From the NCBI RefSeq assembly GCF_017654505.1, contig NC_054543.1:23846339-23910338 (forward strand): a DNA stretch of 64,000 bases, given 5' to 3'. Position 1 is the stretch's first letter. Each line of letters starts with the position of its first letter. Source of the DNA: Polyodon spathula. Its lineage: Eukaryota; Chordata; Actinopteri; Acipenseriformes; Polyodontidae. The notes under the pieces are model-generated. The model saw nothing but the letters and a program-made list of their open reading frames with translations, was not told the origin of the DNA and did not search any database. Below, in pieces: positions 1-10,955 of the stretch. Position numbers and translations under genes: made by a program.

Positions 1-16
1 ATTTATTTATTTATTT

Positions 17-402
17 TTTGTTCCTGGGTAGTAAGTGTTATTTCCTAATTGCTTATGCCTGAAAAGTATAGAAAATGGCTATTATTCCCCACAAACTTTG
101 CTTTTGTGACCAGGACAGTGATATTTCAAAATATCACTATTTCCAATGGGAAAATGGGCAAATGTGTGTCTTTTCGTTCACATAAAGTCAGAAAACATAT
201 GAATCCAAATTAACATGTATTTGTACTAAAGTAATACAAAAATGACTACAAAAGATTTAGAAGTGAGTAGTTTTTCGAGATTTACGATTATACTGTATTT
301 ACTACTCACTTCTAAATCTTTTGTATATTAGCCATTTTCTATACTTTTGAGGCATAAGCAATTAAATAACACTTACTACCCAGGAACAAAAATTGTGTTA
401 CA
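17..402. mobile_element. Foldback (MITE-like) element, copy 1, with inverted arms
   Basis: Outer arms at about 19-81 and 332-388 are inverted copies (CCTGGGTAGTAAGTGTTATT on the left, its complement on the right). A second inner inverted pair lies at 246-270 and 301-325 (core AGATTTAGAAGTGAGTAGT). The right half looks like an inverted copy of the left half that lost about 165 bp internally, so the unit folds on itself. A second copy lies at 60418-60752 in the same orientation. No coding capacity is visible, so it is probably mobilised in trans. The left end is cut close to the window edge, so its terminus and any target duplication cannot be seen. Superfamily unknown. Confidence 0.75.
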
Positions 403-954
403 TAGTGTTATCAAACTATGGAAGCAAATGAATGACCTCTCAGCTCTCCCCTCCATTTGCTCTAAAGGTAACAGAGGATATTAAATAAGGTATCTCAATG
501 TCATTTTCACAAACTTATGTGTTTTAAAAGAGGATCAATTGAGTCAATCCATGTTAAATGCTGTGTGGGGTGAGTGTGTTTGTGTGTGTGAGAGAGTGTG
601 TGCTCCTGGCTTTGTGTATATGTTGTCAGTAACAGTGATGTCCCCGAACTGACACACTTCCCATCTCAGTGCCATCTTCAGTGTTACATATAAGTTACAG
701 CACTAACAAAGACATGAGCCAGAATATTTCTCTACTTAAAATTTATGATTGAGGTTTGATTGGAAGAGAAGTTTTACAGGTGCACCTGGTAAAAACACTG
801 CCGCGTGGCATGCAGGGTGAGTCATGCAACCAGAGATTGCAAGTTCTTATCCTGGCTGTGTGATGCAGCTGGTCTTCACTGAGGAGGGGAGGGGAGGGGG
901 GGCTGCATTGGCTTTGACACTCCCAGTGTTGGGGAGCTGGGATCTGTTTCTCCT
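403..954. other. No gene seen
   Basis: Unique-looking AT-rich sequence with a short GT/GA-rich run near 565-600. The only other structure is a short dispersed repeat at 778-845 on the minus strand, annotated separately. Confidence 0.5.
778..845 (-). repeat. Short dispersed repeat, shared with 10836-10955
   Basis: Read on the minus strand, this stretch (GACTCACCCTGCATGCCAC followed by a GGCAGTG and TTTACCAGG module) matches both units of the tandem pair at 10836-10955. Family not recognised; possibly part of a SINE. Confidence 0.5.
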
Positions 955-1606
955 CATAAGAACATAAGAAAGTTTACAAACAAGCCCATCTTGCTAGTTT
1001 GGTTGTTGGCAGCTTATTGATCACATAATCTCATCAAGCAACTTCTTGAAGGATCCCAGCTTGTCAGCTTCAACAACATTATTGGGGAGTTGGTTCCAGA
1101 CTCCCACAATTCTCTGTGCAAAAAAGTGCCAGTAACACTTTATATTCAGGTGATACTTATTAATGTTGTATACATGTTGTATTAAAATATAATAGAAGTG
1201 TAATAACTGTGTTATAGAGCCAATTATTTTAGCCTGTCTGCATGTGACATGCCTTTCAAACCAGGAATAATTCTGGTTGCTCTTCTTTTTATTCTTTCTA
1301 GAGCAGCAATATCATTTTTGTAGTGAGGTGACCAGAACGGAACACAATATTCTAGATGAGGTCTTACTAATGCATTGTAAAGTTTTAACATTACTTCCCT
1401 TGTTTTAAATTCAACACGTTTTACTATATATCAGAGCATTTTGTTGTTTTTCTTTTTTATAGCTTCCCTACATGGTATAGATGAAGACATGTCTGAGTCA
1501 ACAGAACTCCTAGATCTTTTTCACAGATTCCTTCTTCAATTTCAGTATCTCCCATATGGTATTTCTAATGCAAATTTGTATTACCTGCATGCAGTGCCTT
1601 ACACTG
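955..1606 (-). mobile_element. CR1-type LINE, 3' fragment
   Basis: The minus strand carries the end of a CR1 ORF2 and its 3' tail. It aligns by eye with the longer copy at 55348-57213. The 3' terminus is intact here, ending in the octamer-like repeat TTCTTATGTTCTTATG at 955-972, as is typical of CR1 tails. About 85 bp at roughly 1137-1222 has no counterpart in the other copy and replaces part of the ORF, so it is an insertion or a rearrangement. The fragment is 5'-truncated at about 1606 and carries stops; it is not functional. Confidence 0.85.
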
Positions 1607-1850
1607 TGGCAACCCCTACAGGTCAGGCATCAAGTGAGCTTGGGGTGGAGATTTGCTGGGTTGGCCTTTGTCCTCGGAGGGTCAGTAGCCTGTGGACATC
1701 CACTCTCGAGTTCCTGGGTGTAAAAAGAAGCAGATTGACTCGTGGGATTGGAGGATAGCCACTGAGCCTTGGGTCCCTGAGCTGTGTGGGGAATCGATAC
1801 AGTGCAGGACAAAAATTATAGTCATTGGGCATTCCAAATTGGGAGACAAT
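1607..1850 (+). repeat. Possible SINE-like tail
   Basis: A GC-richer block, unlike its flanks, directly follows the CR1 fragment and ends in TTGGGCATTCCAAATTGGGA, then AT-rich sequence. The composition shift and the tail resemble fish SINE bodies, but no RNA polymerase III boxes or target duplication could be assigned. The overlapping short ORFs look fortuitous. Confidence 0.3.
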
Positions 1851-4370
1851 TTTTAATAATTGGAGATTCTACATTTCTATATAAAAAAACAAAAAACAAC
1901 AAAACAAAAAAAAAGTTTTACCACAGTCAGGCTTTGTGCTCATTAAATATCTTGGTATATTGGAACACATCAGTTTCCTTAAAAAATCTTCACATTGCAG
2001 AACAGAGTGAATTATTTGTGCTTTATTTTAAACCAAAACTGTCTGCAATGTTGGCTACTAAGACTTGGTAAGCAGGCAAAAGCTGGAGTCACACAAAAAA
2101 GTTTGTAGTGCTTTTTCACACTTTTATTGTTTTTAATCACAAACATCAATATTAACAATACTGACAGTATTCAGATTAAGACTGGTAAGACAGAGCCTTC
2201 CCTGGTTCAAATACATTTGTTTACCAAGCATTTACATCAGTGCGAGACAACTTCTGATTCAAATAGCCTACTGCCCCTTATTAGGCTTTCTTTAGCCTTT
2301 TATCCTCACCTGGATCATTTAAACCACACTGACCAATTGATTAATTGATTGGCCCACCGATTAAGGCCCACAGGTCCCTCCATTCCAGTCACATTCTCAC
2401 ATGACTGCAATAGAGGGAGCCAAGAACCATTTTACATGAATTCTTTGCCTAAAAAACTAAGAATCTGACAATAGACACCCCACCCTGACACAATCATGTA
2501 AATAAATCATGGCTGAACCATGGGAAATCATGGTGGAACACTGATTATTAGAATCTCTGTAAGAAGTCAGCATGAATCCCAGGGCTCCAGGACAGACAAG
2601 CAGAACACACCCTGCTGACACCTCCCACAATGGCTTCATGCTGAGAGTGTTTATGGCGTGGCGTCACAAAGGTGCAGCTTTGGTTTTCCAAATCAGCAAC
2701 ATCCTATTAGCCCCACGCTGAGGTATTATTGTTGGTAACCAGCAGATTAAAGAAAGATTCCTGCAGTAAACCACGAGCACTCACAGTATTACATTTTCTA
2801 CATCCAAACACAGCTTCATACTTTAGAAAACAGTGTCTGTGAGTACAAACCTTGCGCTTCAGAACTCACTCATTAATAACTTGTTACACATAACTTGAAC
2901 CAAGAGAACTTTGGGTCTGTTTTTTTAAACTCACTAGAATAGACAGGGCTCGAATGGCAATTTTCAAGTCATTGAATCTTAAAACTGTAAGTCATTAAAG
3001 TTTTGGGGTCTCCAGTTTTGTTTATAGGTCTATGTTGAGTGTCTGGAAGGGATCAGGGGGCTTGCCCCTCTTATCGATTCCTGCTCCATCACTTATTAAA
3101 CCTAAAGAAAATGCACCTGGCTGTCACTGACACAATCCCAGCACAACTTCAACTTCTACCTCCCCAACCTAAAACAAACAAAAATCACAAACACAAAAAC
3201 CAAGCGCACAGGTCAGGCTGGGCAGATCGCTTTTACTGATCCTGTTTATGGTATATTTTTTGTTTCGAACATCCACCCAGAGTGCAGAGAGGTGCAGGCT
3301 TTTATTTGCTATGGCTGAGGGGTTAACAATCTGCCCAAGTTTTTTTTTTTTTATTTCCACACTGGCAGAGGACGAGCTGCTTAATCTCACTTCTGCCAGA
3401 AACAAAACAATAACAAAACAAAAATGCATGGCTACTCCATCATACATATCTACAAATAAATAAATAATAATACAAACACAAACAATAAACTGCACAGGGG
3501 CGGAGGGGTACCCCGTTCTAAAACAAATAAATACATGCACAGGGCTCCTTGCCCTGTTACACAGGTACATGCTACTGCATGACTGCTTTTGAAATATATA
3601 TTTTGAATGTCGTTAACTCCTTTAATTGCTTTGCATTTGACATCTTTGAGACAAATGTTTGGCTAACACCTCCATCAGGATTGCTGGGTAAATTCCATAG
3701 TAAACAGTTTCTTTTTGGCTGTCACTTGTAAGCAAAGATTCCCATCTCATAGACCCTTGTCATGTGATTGAAGGTTGTCTTAGTACCACTCAATCCTCTT
3801 CTAAATGAGTTGTCCTTTTAATTAAAGTTAACTTTTAATCATTACATGTTTTAATTCATTAAGATCCCTAAAAGATATTTAAAAACCTTAAGTGTATTTA
3901 GAGATGCTTGCATACCAAAAGAGTCTAAAAAGTTGTAAAGCTGCCTGACCCAGGTCCAACTTACTCCCACACTGCCAAAGTCCCTCATCACTGGGCTGCA
4001 GGGAACTCTTTAACTAGTGGCTAAAGTACAGATTTTTAAATAAAATTTTTATTTAGCCAAATTGAAATGCCACATCTTGTTTCAAGTGAGGGGGAAACAT
4101 TTCCTAGCTGGTTGCATTCCTATTTTTAGATGAGGATGATTACAAGCTGAATTATTTACCTGCAGCGAGGCTTCTGCCTGCAGTTGGTCTGCACAGCTGT
4201 TTGGTTTGTGCAGAGTATCCACAGTGGACTTTACCTTGTAAAGAAACAATTCATCTGAACGATCATTTCCTTCATTAGTAACAAACTTGCCCAAAAATTG
4301 TATTCCAGATAGACGCGTGGTTCATAAGGAATGCACTGGATAAAATAATAATAAAAAAACATTAATACAG
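1851..4370. other. No gene seen
   Basis: AT-rich sequence with short poly-A and poly-T runs (about 1887-1920 and 3340-3352) and no ORF with recognisable protein content. The longest ORF, 133 codons on the minus strand near 3169-3570, is low-complexity and hydrophobic and shows no family motif. Confidence 0.5.
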
Positions 4371-4930
4371 AACATGTTGGAATGAAACACTGTCTTTGGC
4401 CACCTCAACAGTAGCTTGTTGTGCTAATTTGTACCATCTTTGCTGGTTATCGATTTGTCTACTAAAGTCTGTATCCATGGCTCCAGGAGTATCTACACAC
4501 AAACTAGACACATACAGTATATAGTTGTAATCATGGCCATAACTAGCTGTGAGGACACCAAGGTCGTGTCCTTGCCTGTGTTTTTGCATTATCATTGCTG
4601 ATGCTCATGTAAAAATTATGGTAAATTACAAAACACTCCTTAATATTCTCTGTTGGTTTGCCGTGTAACATAGATTTGGAGGCTGAATAGTAGAATGGCA
4701 GCTGGTTACGACGTTGGTTGTAATGGATCTCCTCCTGGAGGCTGATGAGTTCATAATACTGCTTAAGACCCTTACATACTTCACAACTTTAGAGCTTTCT
4801 CCTTAGTTGAATGGTAAGATGTGCGTCTCTGAACCTTATCGTTTGCGGTTCTCATCCAGCCCTTTCAGTCCCATTCAATGGGCTGATATGCCAAGTCATC
4901 ACACAGTATTCTCACGATTCTCTTATTTAA
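4371..4930 (+). repeat. Dispersed repeat with tRNA-like module, copy 1
   Basis: Aligns by eye with 6900-7253 in inverse orientation, from CATGTTGGAATGAAACACTG to the AATAAGAGAA end. Compared with that copy it carries about 150-200 extra bp around 4515-4690. The segment 4795-4865 resembles a tRNA: a box A-like TTAGTTGAATGGTAAG and a box B-like GGTTCTCATCC lie about 50 bp apart. This suggests a tRNA-derived SINE joined to another repeat. A third, shorter copy is at 21041-21185. It is not a tRNA gene: no proper cloverleaf pairing and too degenerate. Confidence 0.55.
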
Positions 4931-6103
4931 GTATGAAAGCCCACAATGTGTGTGGAAACAGCCGTGTCTTGTCCAGGAATGAAGGCTTGAGCAATTTGGG
5001 CCACTGCTCACAATATGCTGCACATGTCTGCAGGCTCACTCCATCATGAGCAGTTTCTGTCACATCTGCGCTTTCTTTCTTTACGGCGGTGGTTTTCCAC
5101 AAACGCTGCTGATCCAGGAATGCCTGGGAGATGATGAACGCATTGGTCATGCAGAGACATTAATGTCTGTACAGCTATCATTACCTGCAAGATAATGGGC
5201 CATGGGGAGGGCAGTTAACGAAAGACAAGGTCATTATTATCTACAGGTAATGACCACTGCGGAAGACGTTAATGCTATTGTAAACCGAATAAGCGTTTCT
5301 GAAGACATTTTTTAATGTACTTTTAGGTTATAATTTTTATCTTTTAGGGGGCTCTGTTTAAAGTGAGTTTCAAGATTCTAAAGTCCAGTTAGCTTTTAGA
5401 GGGAATCTACCTGTGGGATAATAAACATTCTACTGGGTGATATGATCCATCAGGTATAAAATGTTTATTAGATTAAATGTCATATACAAACTATAGCTTC
5501 CAATACCTCAGAAGTGTCTTCTTCAGGTGTAAGTGGAAATTTAAAGATGTAAGTTTGCATACATTTCAGACTAGAGGATTTTCTAATTTGTATAGTGTAT
5601 AAATCTGATATTTAAAATTTTAGAATAAAAAAAGTACATCAATTACTGGCTTGTAATCACACGATCTAGAAAAAAAAAACACCTTTGTTCAGTGTGTGTG
5701 GTTCAGTGTTATTGTACTGGGAATCAAATTTTTATTGCAGTAAATTTCATACTTCTGTGTCAATAAATGACACTTAAGGTCCGTATACAACCTGCAACGA
5801 CACGTGTGATATTGATGTAGCCACTCAAAGTAATGAATGGAAGGTAACAGCGTAGAGATATTGACATGCTTTTGTGCTTTTTACAAGCCATTATAATTAC
5901 TCTACGACAGGTATTTCATGGGTATTGGGACCCTGTAAGTAATCACAGCTGTGTGTTTGCTCACAAATACTTATCACTTCCTGATATGCCAATTCACCAC
6001 CTACTGGAAGCAAGAGGTCAGTTTTACCTGTGATCTCAAAGGCTAAACAGAAGGCTAAACAGTTAGCTACATTACTGTGCCAGAACGAAAGACTAACACA
6101 ATC

Positions 6104-6105
<2 letters not shown>
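4931..6105. other. No gene seen
   Basis: Mixed-composition sequence with no recognisable coding, RNA or transposon signature. A short homopurine run lies near 5670. Confidence 0.45.

Positions 6106-6145
<40 letters not shown>
6106..6145 (+). repeat. (GA)n microsatellite
   Basis: About 19-20 GA units, directly visible. The minus-strand ORF running through it (Leu-Ser repeats) is an artefact of the array. Confidence 0.97.
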
Positions 6146-6148
<3 letters not shown>

Positions 6149-6315
6149 GACAGTTAGCATACTGTTAGTTATCAGTCAGTAATTATGATTTCCAACACTT
6201 TTGCAATGCAGCTTACAACAGATCACTTCTGGTATCTATACAATGTCGCACACTGCTGCTGTTTTTCACAGCAGCCTCTTATAATTCTGAAAATTTTGTG
6301 AAGGAAAATCTAGAG

Positions 6316-6586
6316 CAGGGGTGGCACTCCAGTCCTTGAGGGCCACAGGGTCTTCTTGTTTTCATTCCAACTTAACTCTCAGTTAAAATAATGGATCTAA
6401 TTATTTGTTCAGTTGATGATTTAAAAATGCACTTGATTCAAGGTACACTACCTAAGAAACATTTAGAGGTCTGGAGAGGTGTTAAATTTGTCCAATTAAT
6501 CAAATAATTGAACAATAAAGTAAATGAGAGCTCTGGTGGAATGAAAGCCAAAAGACACGGAGCCCTCTAGAAGTTTGACACCCCTG
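6316..6586. mobile_element. hAT-type MITE, 271 bp
   Basis: Terminal inverted repeats CAGGGGTG / CACCCCTG continue imperfectly inward (the GAGGGC and TTTGACACCCCTG modules are typical of vertebrate hAT ends). The flanking octamers ATCTAGAG and CTCTTTAG match at 5 of 8 positions and fit the nTCTAGAn hAT target preference. No coding capacity. Confidence 0.7.
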
Positions 6587-6797
6587 CTCTTTAGTTAAAC
6601 TAGTCTCAACATGCAAAGACTGTAAGATTTAAAAGTCTTTGTGATGTAAGTCTTCATTTTATGCCTATATAGATTGTGAGTTTTTGTAAGTTTGACTGTA
6701 GGGTTTCATTGATTAATGGCCTAAAGTTTAGAGAAATAAAAAAAGAGTCTACAGGACTTTGGTTAAGGAAATATTTAACACTATAAAGGCCTATCAT

Positions 6798-6799
<2 letters not shown>

Positions 6800-6885
<86 letters not shown>
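6800..6885 (+). repeat. (TA)n microsatellite
   Basis: About 43 uninterrupted TA units. Tyr-Ile ORFs over it are artefacts. Confidence 0.98.
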
Positions 6886-6886
<1 letters not shown>

Positions 6887-6899
6887 CCATTATTTTGTT

Positions 6900-7253
6900 T
6901 AATAAGAGAATTGTGAAAATACTGTGTGATTAATTGGAATCTCAGCCCATTGAATTGAACTGAAAGAGCTAGATGAGAACCACAAACCATACAGTTCAGA
7001 GACGAACGTCTTACCATTCAACTAAAGAGCAAGCTCTGTAGTGGAGAGGTAGGTATTATCAACTCATCAGCCATTAGGAGGAGATCCATTATGACTGTAG
7101 ATGTGTTCAGTTTGTGTGGACATAATCCTGGATCCATGGATGCAGCCTTCAGCAGACAAATCAATAACCAGTGAACAAGATGGTACAAATCAGCAGAACA
7201 AACTGCTATAAGGTTGGCCAAAGGCAGTGTTTAATTCAAATATATTCTGCATG
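6900..7253 (-). repeat. Dispersed repeat with tRNA-like module, copy 2
   Basis: Inverse-orientation copy of 4371-4930, starting beside the (TA)n array. The tRNA-like module is at about 6950-7040 (minus strand: CTTTAGTTGAATGGTAAGAC, then box B-like GGTTCTCATC). It lacks the 150-200 bp block present in copy 1. Confidence 0.55.
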
Positions 7254-7796
7254 AATGTTTTTTTCATATATTGCATTGAACCCCTGCGTATATTTGGACA
7301 ACACTTTCCATTCATGTGCTTTGGAAGATGAGTTAATGTACGACAGCCTGGGGAGCATTAGACCACATGCAACATTATTCTAATTATCCATTTTGTACAT
7401 TTGGTGTTGGTTGTGCATTTGGAACAAATCAATGCCTGAAATTATCATCCACAGAAATTGTGAGAACAAGCCCGTTCTTCTTTTTTGTTGTTTTTACAGC
7501 GCCAGTTTGTATAAGCATGGCTCCATTCTCATTTCTCAGTACATGTACCAGGTGGCTTGTTTAGTCCACTATTAAGAGATGATTATAAAACAAGTCCCTG
7601 GTTTAAGATGACTAATAAACCTCCTGATCTTTGGTGTAGTGCTTTATGGCATTTTTGATGTCCATTGCTGTGTTCTTATTCTCCAATAATGGACTCCAAT
7701 TATTCATTTGCACAGGTAACTGCTTTAGAAGCTGTTAGTTCAAAATCAGGTTTCCAGGAATGATGGTGAGTAAATTTTATCTGCTAAAGGTCACAG
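7254..7796. other. No gene seen
   Basis: Nothing recognisable apart from short T-rich runs. The two overlapping plus-strand ORFs of 60-65 codons show no family resemblance. Confidence 0.45.
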
Positions 7797-7875
7797 CAAA
7801 TGACCAGGCCTCTGGAAGCCTGGATTCTAATCCAGCTGCTCGGGTCAGTGAGTTTTATAAGTTGTCTCAAACTAG
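7797..7875 (+). repeat. tRNA-type SINE-like fragment
   Basis: Contains a box B-like GGATTCTAATCCAGCTGCTC followed by GGTCAGTGAGTTTTATAAG. It aligns with the unit ending near 8860 (GGTTTCCAGTCTGGCTGCTC then GGTCACAAGTGATATGAG). Probably a decayed tRNA-derived SINE. Confidence 0.45.
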
Positions 7876-8006
7876 CCCACCCAGTGAATATTGGAGCATT
7901 CAAATAACAACACAAACTTCACATAATCTGCCTGCTTGAGAGATACCCAGAACTGAATGGCAGGCAGAGTGTATTCAGGTCAGGATTGTAGTGAGCTCTG
8001 CCTCCA

Positions 8007-8030
8007 TCTCTCTCTCTCTCTCTCTCTCTC
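8007..8030 (+). repeat. (CT)n microsatellite
   Basis: About 12 CT units, directly visible. Confidence 0.95.
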
Positions 8031-8689
8031 CCTCATTAATGTCCTCCATCTCCTTGACTCATTCATTTTAAACAGTATGACATTAATGTGTTTTTTTTTT
8101 TCAACCACGATCATGAACAGGAATGAAATCCATGCTGCTTCTTTCTGTGCTGATTTCTGGTTGTTTTCAACCACTCAACAAAGGTGATATCAAAATTACC
8201 TTACTTGTTTTGTTTTTTTATGGTGGTTGTAAGACATCAGAGGTAAGTTGTGTTGTCTTCCAATGTTCTGAGGCTGAGAAACTGTAACACTGTAAGAGCA
8301 GGGTGATGCACTGTCATTTTAATGTTCAAACTGCAGCCTAAAAAGCAACGCAAAGCATCGGAGTAAGGCACAACTTTTTTGGTTAAACACTTAAAAAAGT
8401 TCTTTCCATGATCAAACAAAAGTATCATTTGAAGAGTATTCCTCAGTGAGGTCCTCAGTGTATTAGTTTTTCATGCAGATCTCTGACTACCAGGGACTTC
8501 ACATGACAGGGAGCTCTGAGCGGCCCTGCTGGAAAGGGATGGAATGCTCTTCTTGGTGATTCAATCTCTTCATGAGAGCCAATGATCTGGAGAGGTGCCC
8601 AGCTGGTTTTCAAAGGCGCCCAAGAGAGCTACATTCACAACAAGGAAGACTGGTTCTCCCATGCTGTGCTCCCATAGCAGGCTGATTCA

Positions 8690-8865
8690 ATAGCCTCTCA
8701 TATCTTTCACCTGTGGAGGTCTGGGTTCCTATTTGGGGAGCAAGGTGCCACAGACAGACAGCAGGATAATTTATTTGCCTCTCATACGTCTCATTTCCGG
8801 AGGTCTGGTTTCCAGTCTGGCTGCTCAGGTCACAAGTGATATGAGTTTGGTCAGTAGTCTCTATC
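8690..8865 (+). repeat. Duplicated SINE-like unit
   Basis: Two related units about 85 bp apart share GCCTCTCATA ... GGAGGTCTGG(G/T)TTCC. The second runs into the same GCTGCTC(A/G)GGTCA tail as 7797-7875. Box B-like GGTCTGGGTTCC supports tRNA ancestry. Confidence 0.45.
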
Positions 8866-10016
8866 TACTGTATATAGCTTAAGCTGCAGACACACACAGA
8901 CACCTTCCTTCATTGAAGCAGCCTCTCCGCCACTTTGAACTAAGACCTGTATTCTCCTGGCTGTTGAATAGTCCAGTGCTAAATTCACCCGGAACATCCA
9001 AGATCTAAAAAGCATCTTTTGCACAGAAATTACAACATCATATTTGTAACCTAATAGTGATTTTAAGATTACAATTAAAGGTTTGGAATAAAAAGCATGA
9101 ATTAAGGATTAGGGTTTTACACAGATGCTGCCTTCTCAAACTTTACCACAGTAAAAGTACAGCGAAGTGTAATAAAGCATGGTAAAGCACAGGTAAGAAT
9201 TTGGCTTCAACCAAAACAAATGTGTGCATTATCTTTTAACAGAACAAAATGAGAGGGAAAGGGGGAGATAGTCAAGTGGACCAGATTCTCAAAGCAGGTC
9301 TTTTTTTTTTTTTTTTTTAAACAAAAAACCCAAAAATCACAATTCTAAAATGAATAAAAAACAATTTAAAACCAAAGTTTGGTTGTCATGTCAATAAAGC
9401 ATTATGGGATTGAAAGCATTCTTTTTCTGTGTCCTGTCAGGGGAGATGGAGAGGCTTGGCCTTATTATAAAAGCTCCCCAGGAGAGAGTGAGACAGACTT
9501 ATGCAAAGATATACCAAATCCCCTTTCGTTGAGAGACACAGAGAGAACTAATTCAAATATTAAAAGACACTTGCATCATTATTGCTTTCTAAACTGCAGA
9601 GGCAGCTCATTATATTTATGAAGGAATAAGGCAGAGAATGGGCTATGTTTCTAAACCAGGATTGGAAGGAGTGTTTCCTGCAATCTGGCTTGCTCAGCAG
9701 GAGCCAACCTTTCGAGCAGCACTCGACGCAATGCAAAAACTATGAGAGAGGATCTGAAAGCTGGTGTAAATGTGGATTTGTTGGACTTTCTGACCCTAGT
9801 AATGTACAACCATTCACTGTATAGATCTCACATGTGTAGTTTCGAAAACACAGTTTTATCAAACTATTTTCATTTTATAACATGATATCTGGTATTACAC
9901 TATGGACCATGTTTTCAAAGTGTTTACACCATTCTTTAAATAACTCCTATTTTTTGTTATAGAGGTAAAACATCTGTAAATTTTACAAAACAACTAAGTT
10001 TTTTTTTAAAGTTTTC
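8866..10016. other. No gene seen
   Basis: AT-rich; a 19-T run lies at 9300-9319. ORF 9379-9621 has no recognisable domain. Confidence 0.45.
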
Positions 10017-10020
10017 TTAA

Positions 10021-10531
10021 AGAGTAAGTAGCAGGGTTCCGAAAAATACAACGTTACACGTCCCAACGTGTTACTATATAAAAACTATTTAAATAACATA
10101 CCTGTAATTTTTCTTTTCATTGTTAACGTCCTGACAACTTTTTACACTTATACCTTTAAAGTCTGTCTCAAAGCTCTTTTCAAAATGGCCATTCTAGTGC
10201 ACTGATAGTGTAAGGATTATTGCCCACATTGTCAAACAGTAAGCAATAAAGATCCATGATGTGGTAAGGAGCAGAAAAGCCAGAGCACTTGTTAAGTTTT
10301 TTTTTTTTTCACTCTTCCTGCAATTATTTAGAGGACAGATCTCAAATTCCAGTGTGCTAGAGTAGCCATTTTGAAAAAAGCTTTGAAACAGACTTTAAAA
10401 AGTTGTAAAAAGTGTAATAAATTGTCAGGATTTTAATAATGAAAAGAAAACTTACAGGTACATGATTTAAACAGTTGTGCAACCATGGGGATGTAGTACG
10501 CTATATTTTTCAGAACCCTGCTACGTACTCT
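10021..10531. mobile_element. Long-TIR MITE, 511 bp, TTAA-flanked
   Basis: Long imperfect inverted arms, roughly 10021-10200 and 10340-10531, begin with AGAGTA(A/C)GTAGCAGGGTTC. TTAA sits immediately outside both ends (10017-10020 and 10532-10535), as expected for piggyBac-like target duplications. The arms share blocks such as TTTTCTTTTCATT, CCTGACAA and TTTTCAAAATGGC. There is no ORF, so it is non-autonomous. The superfamily call rests only on TTAA. Confidence 0.7.
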
Positions 10532-10835
10532 TTAAAGAATCTCAAGGTGTTTTGTTTTTCTGTCATAGCAGCATTACTTCATCTTCTTTCAAAAAAGAGG
10601 AGTTAACTAAAGATTGAAGGAATCGCTTCCCCAATTGCCCTAAGAGATATGCATCTAGAACAAATAAAAATGCATTAGAAAAAGGCTTTCAAGATGTACA
10701 GTTTTGGAGATGGTGAAACACAACTGGGCTTTGTTACCTTCCTAATGTCACAGCCAATGTGACACTCCCTGAAATCCATAGTGAAGAATGGCAACTTTGC
10801 GCAACCAGGAACATGCACTACCCTGACTATAACTC

Positions 10836-10955
10836 ACCCTGCACGCCACACGGCAGTGCCTTTACCAGGGGAGACCTCGGAGCCCTTGGCACTCCCCTGA
10901 CTATATGACTCACCATGCACACCATACAGCCATGTCTTTAACAAGGGAGCCCCCA
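10836..10955 (+). repeat. Tandem pair of a short dispersed repeat
   Basis: Two units (ACTCACCCTGCACGCCACAC... and ACTCACCATGCACACCATAC...) about 70 bp apart, each followed by a TTTA(C/A)CA(G/A)GGGAG module. A third, inverted copy lies at 778-845. Family unknown. Confidence 0.5.

Noticed and set aside
4795..4865. tRNA gene
   Set aside because: Box A/B-like segments but no proper acceptor or anticodon stem; part of a dispersed repeat with three copies.
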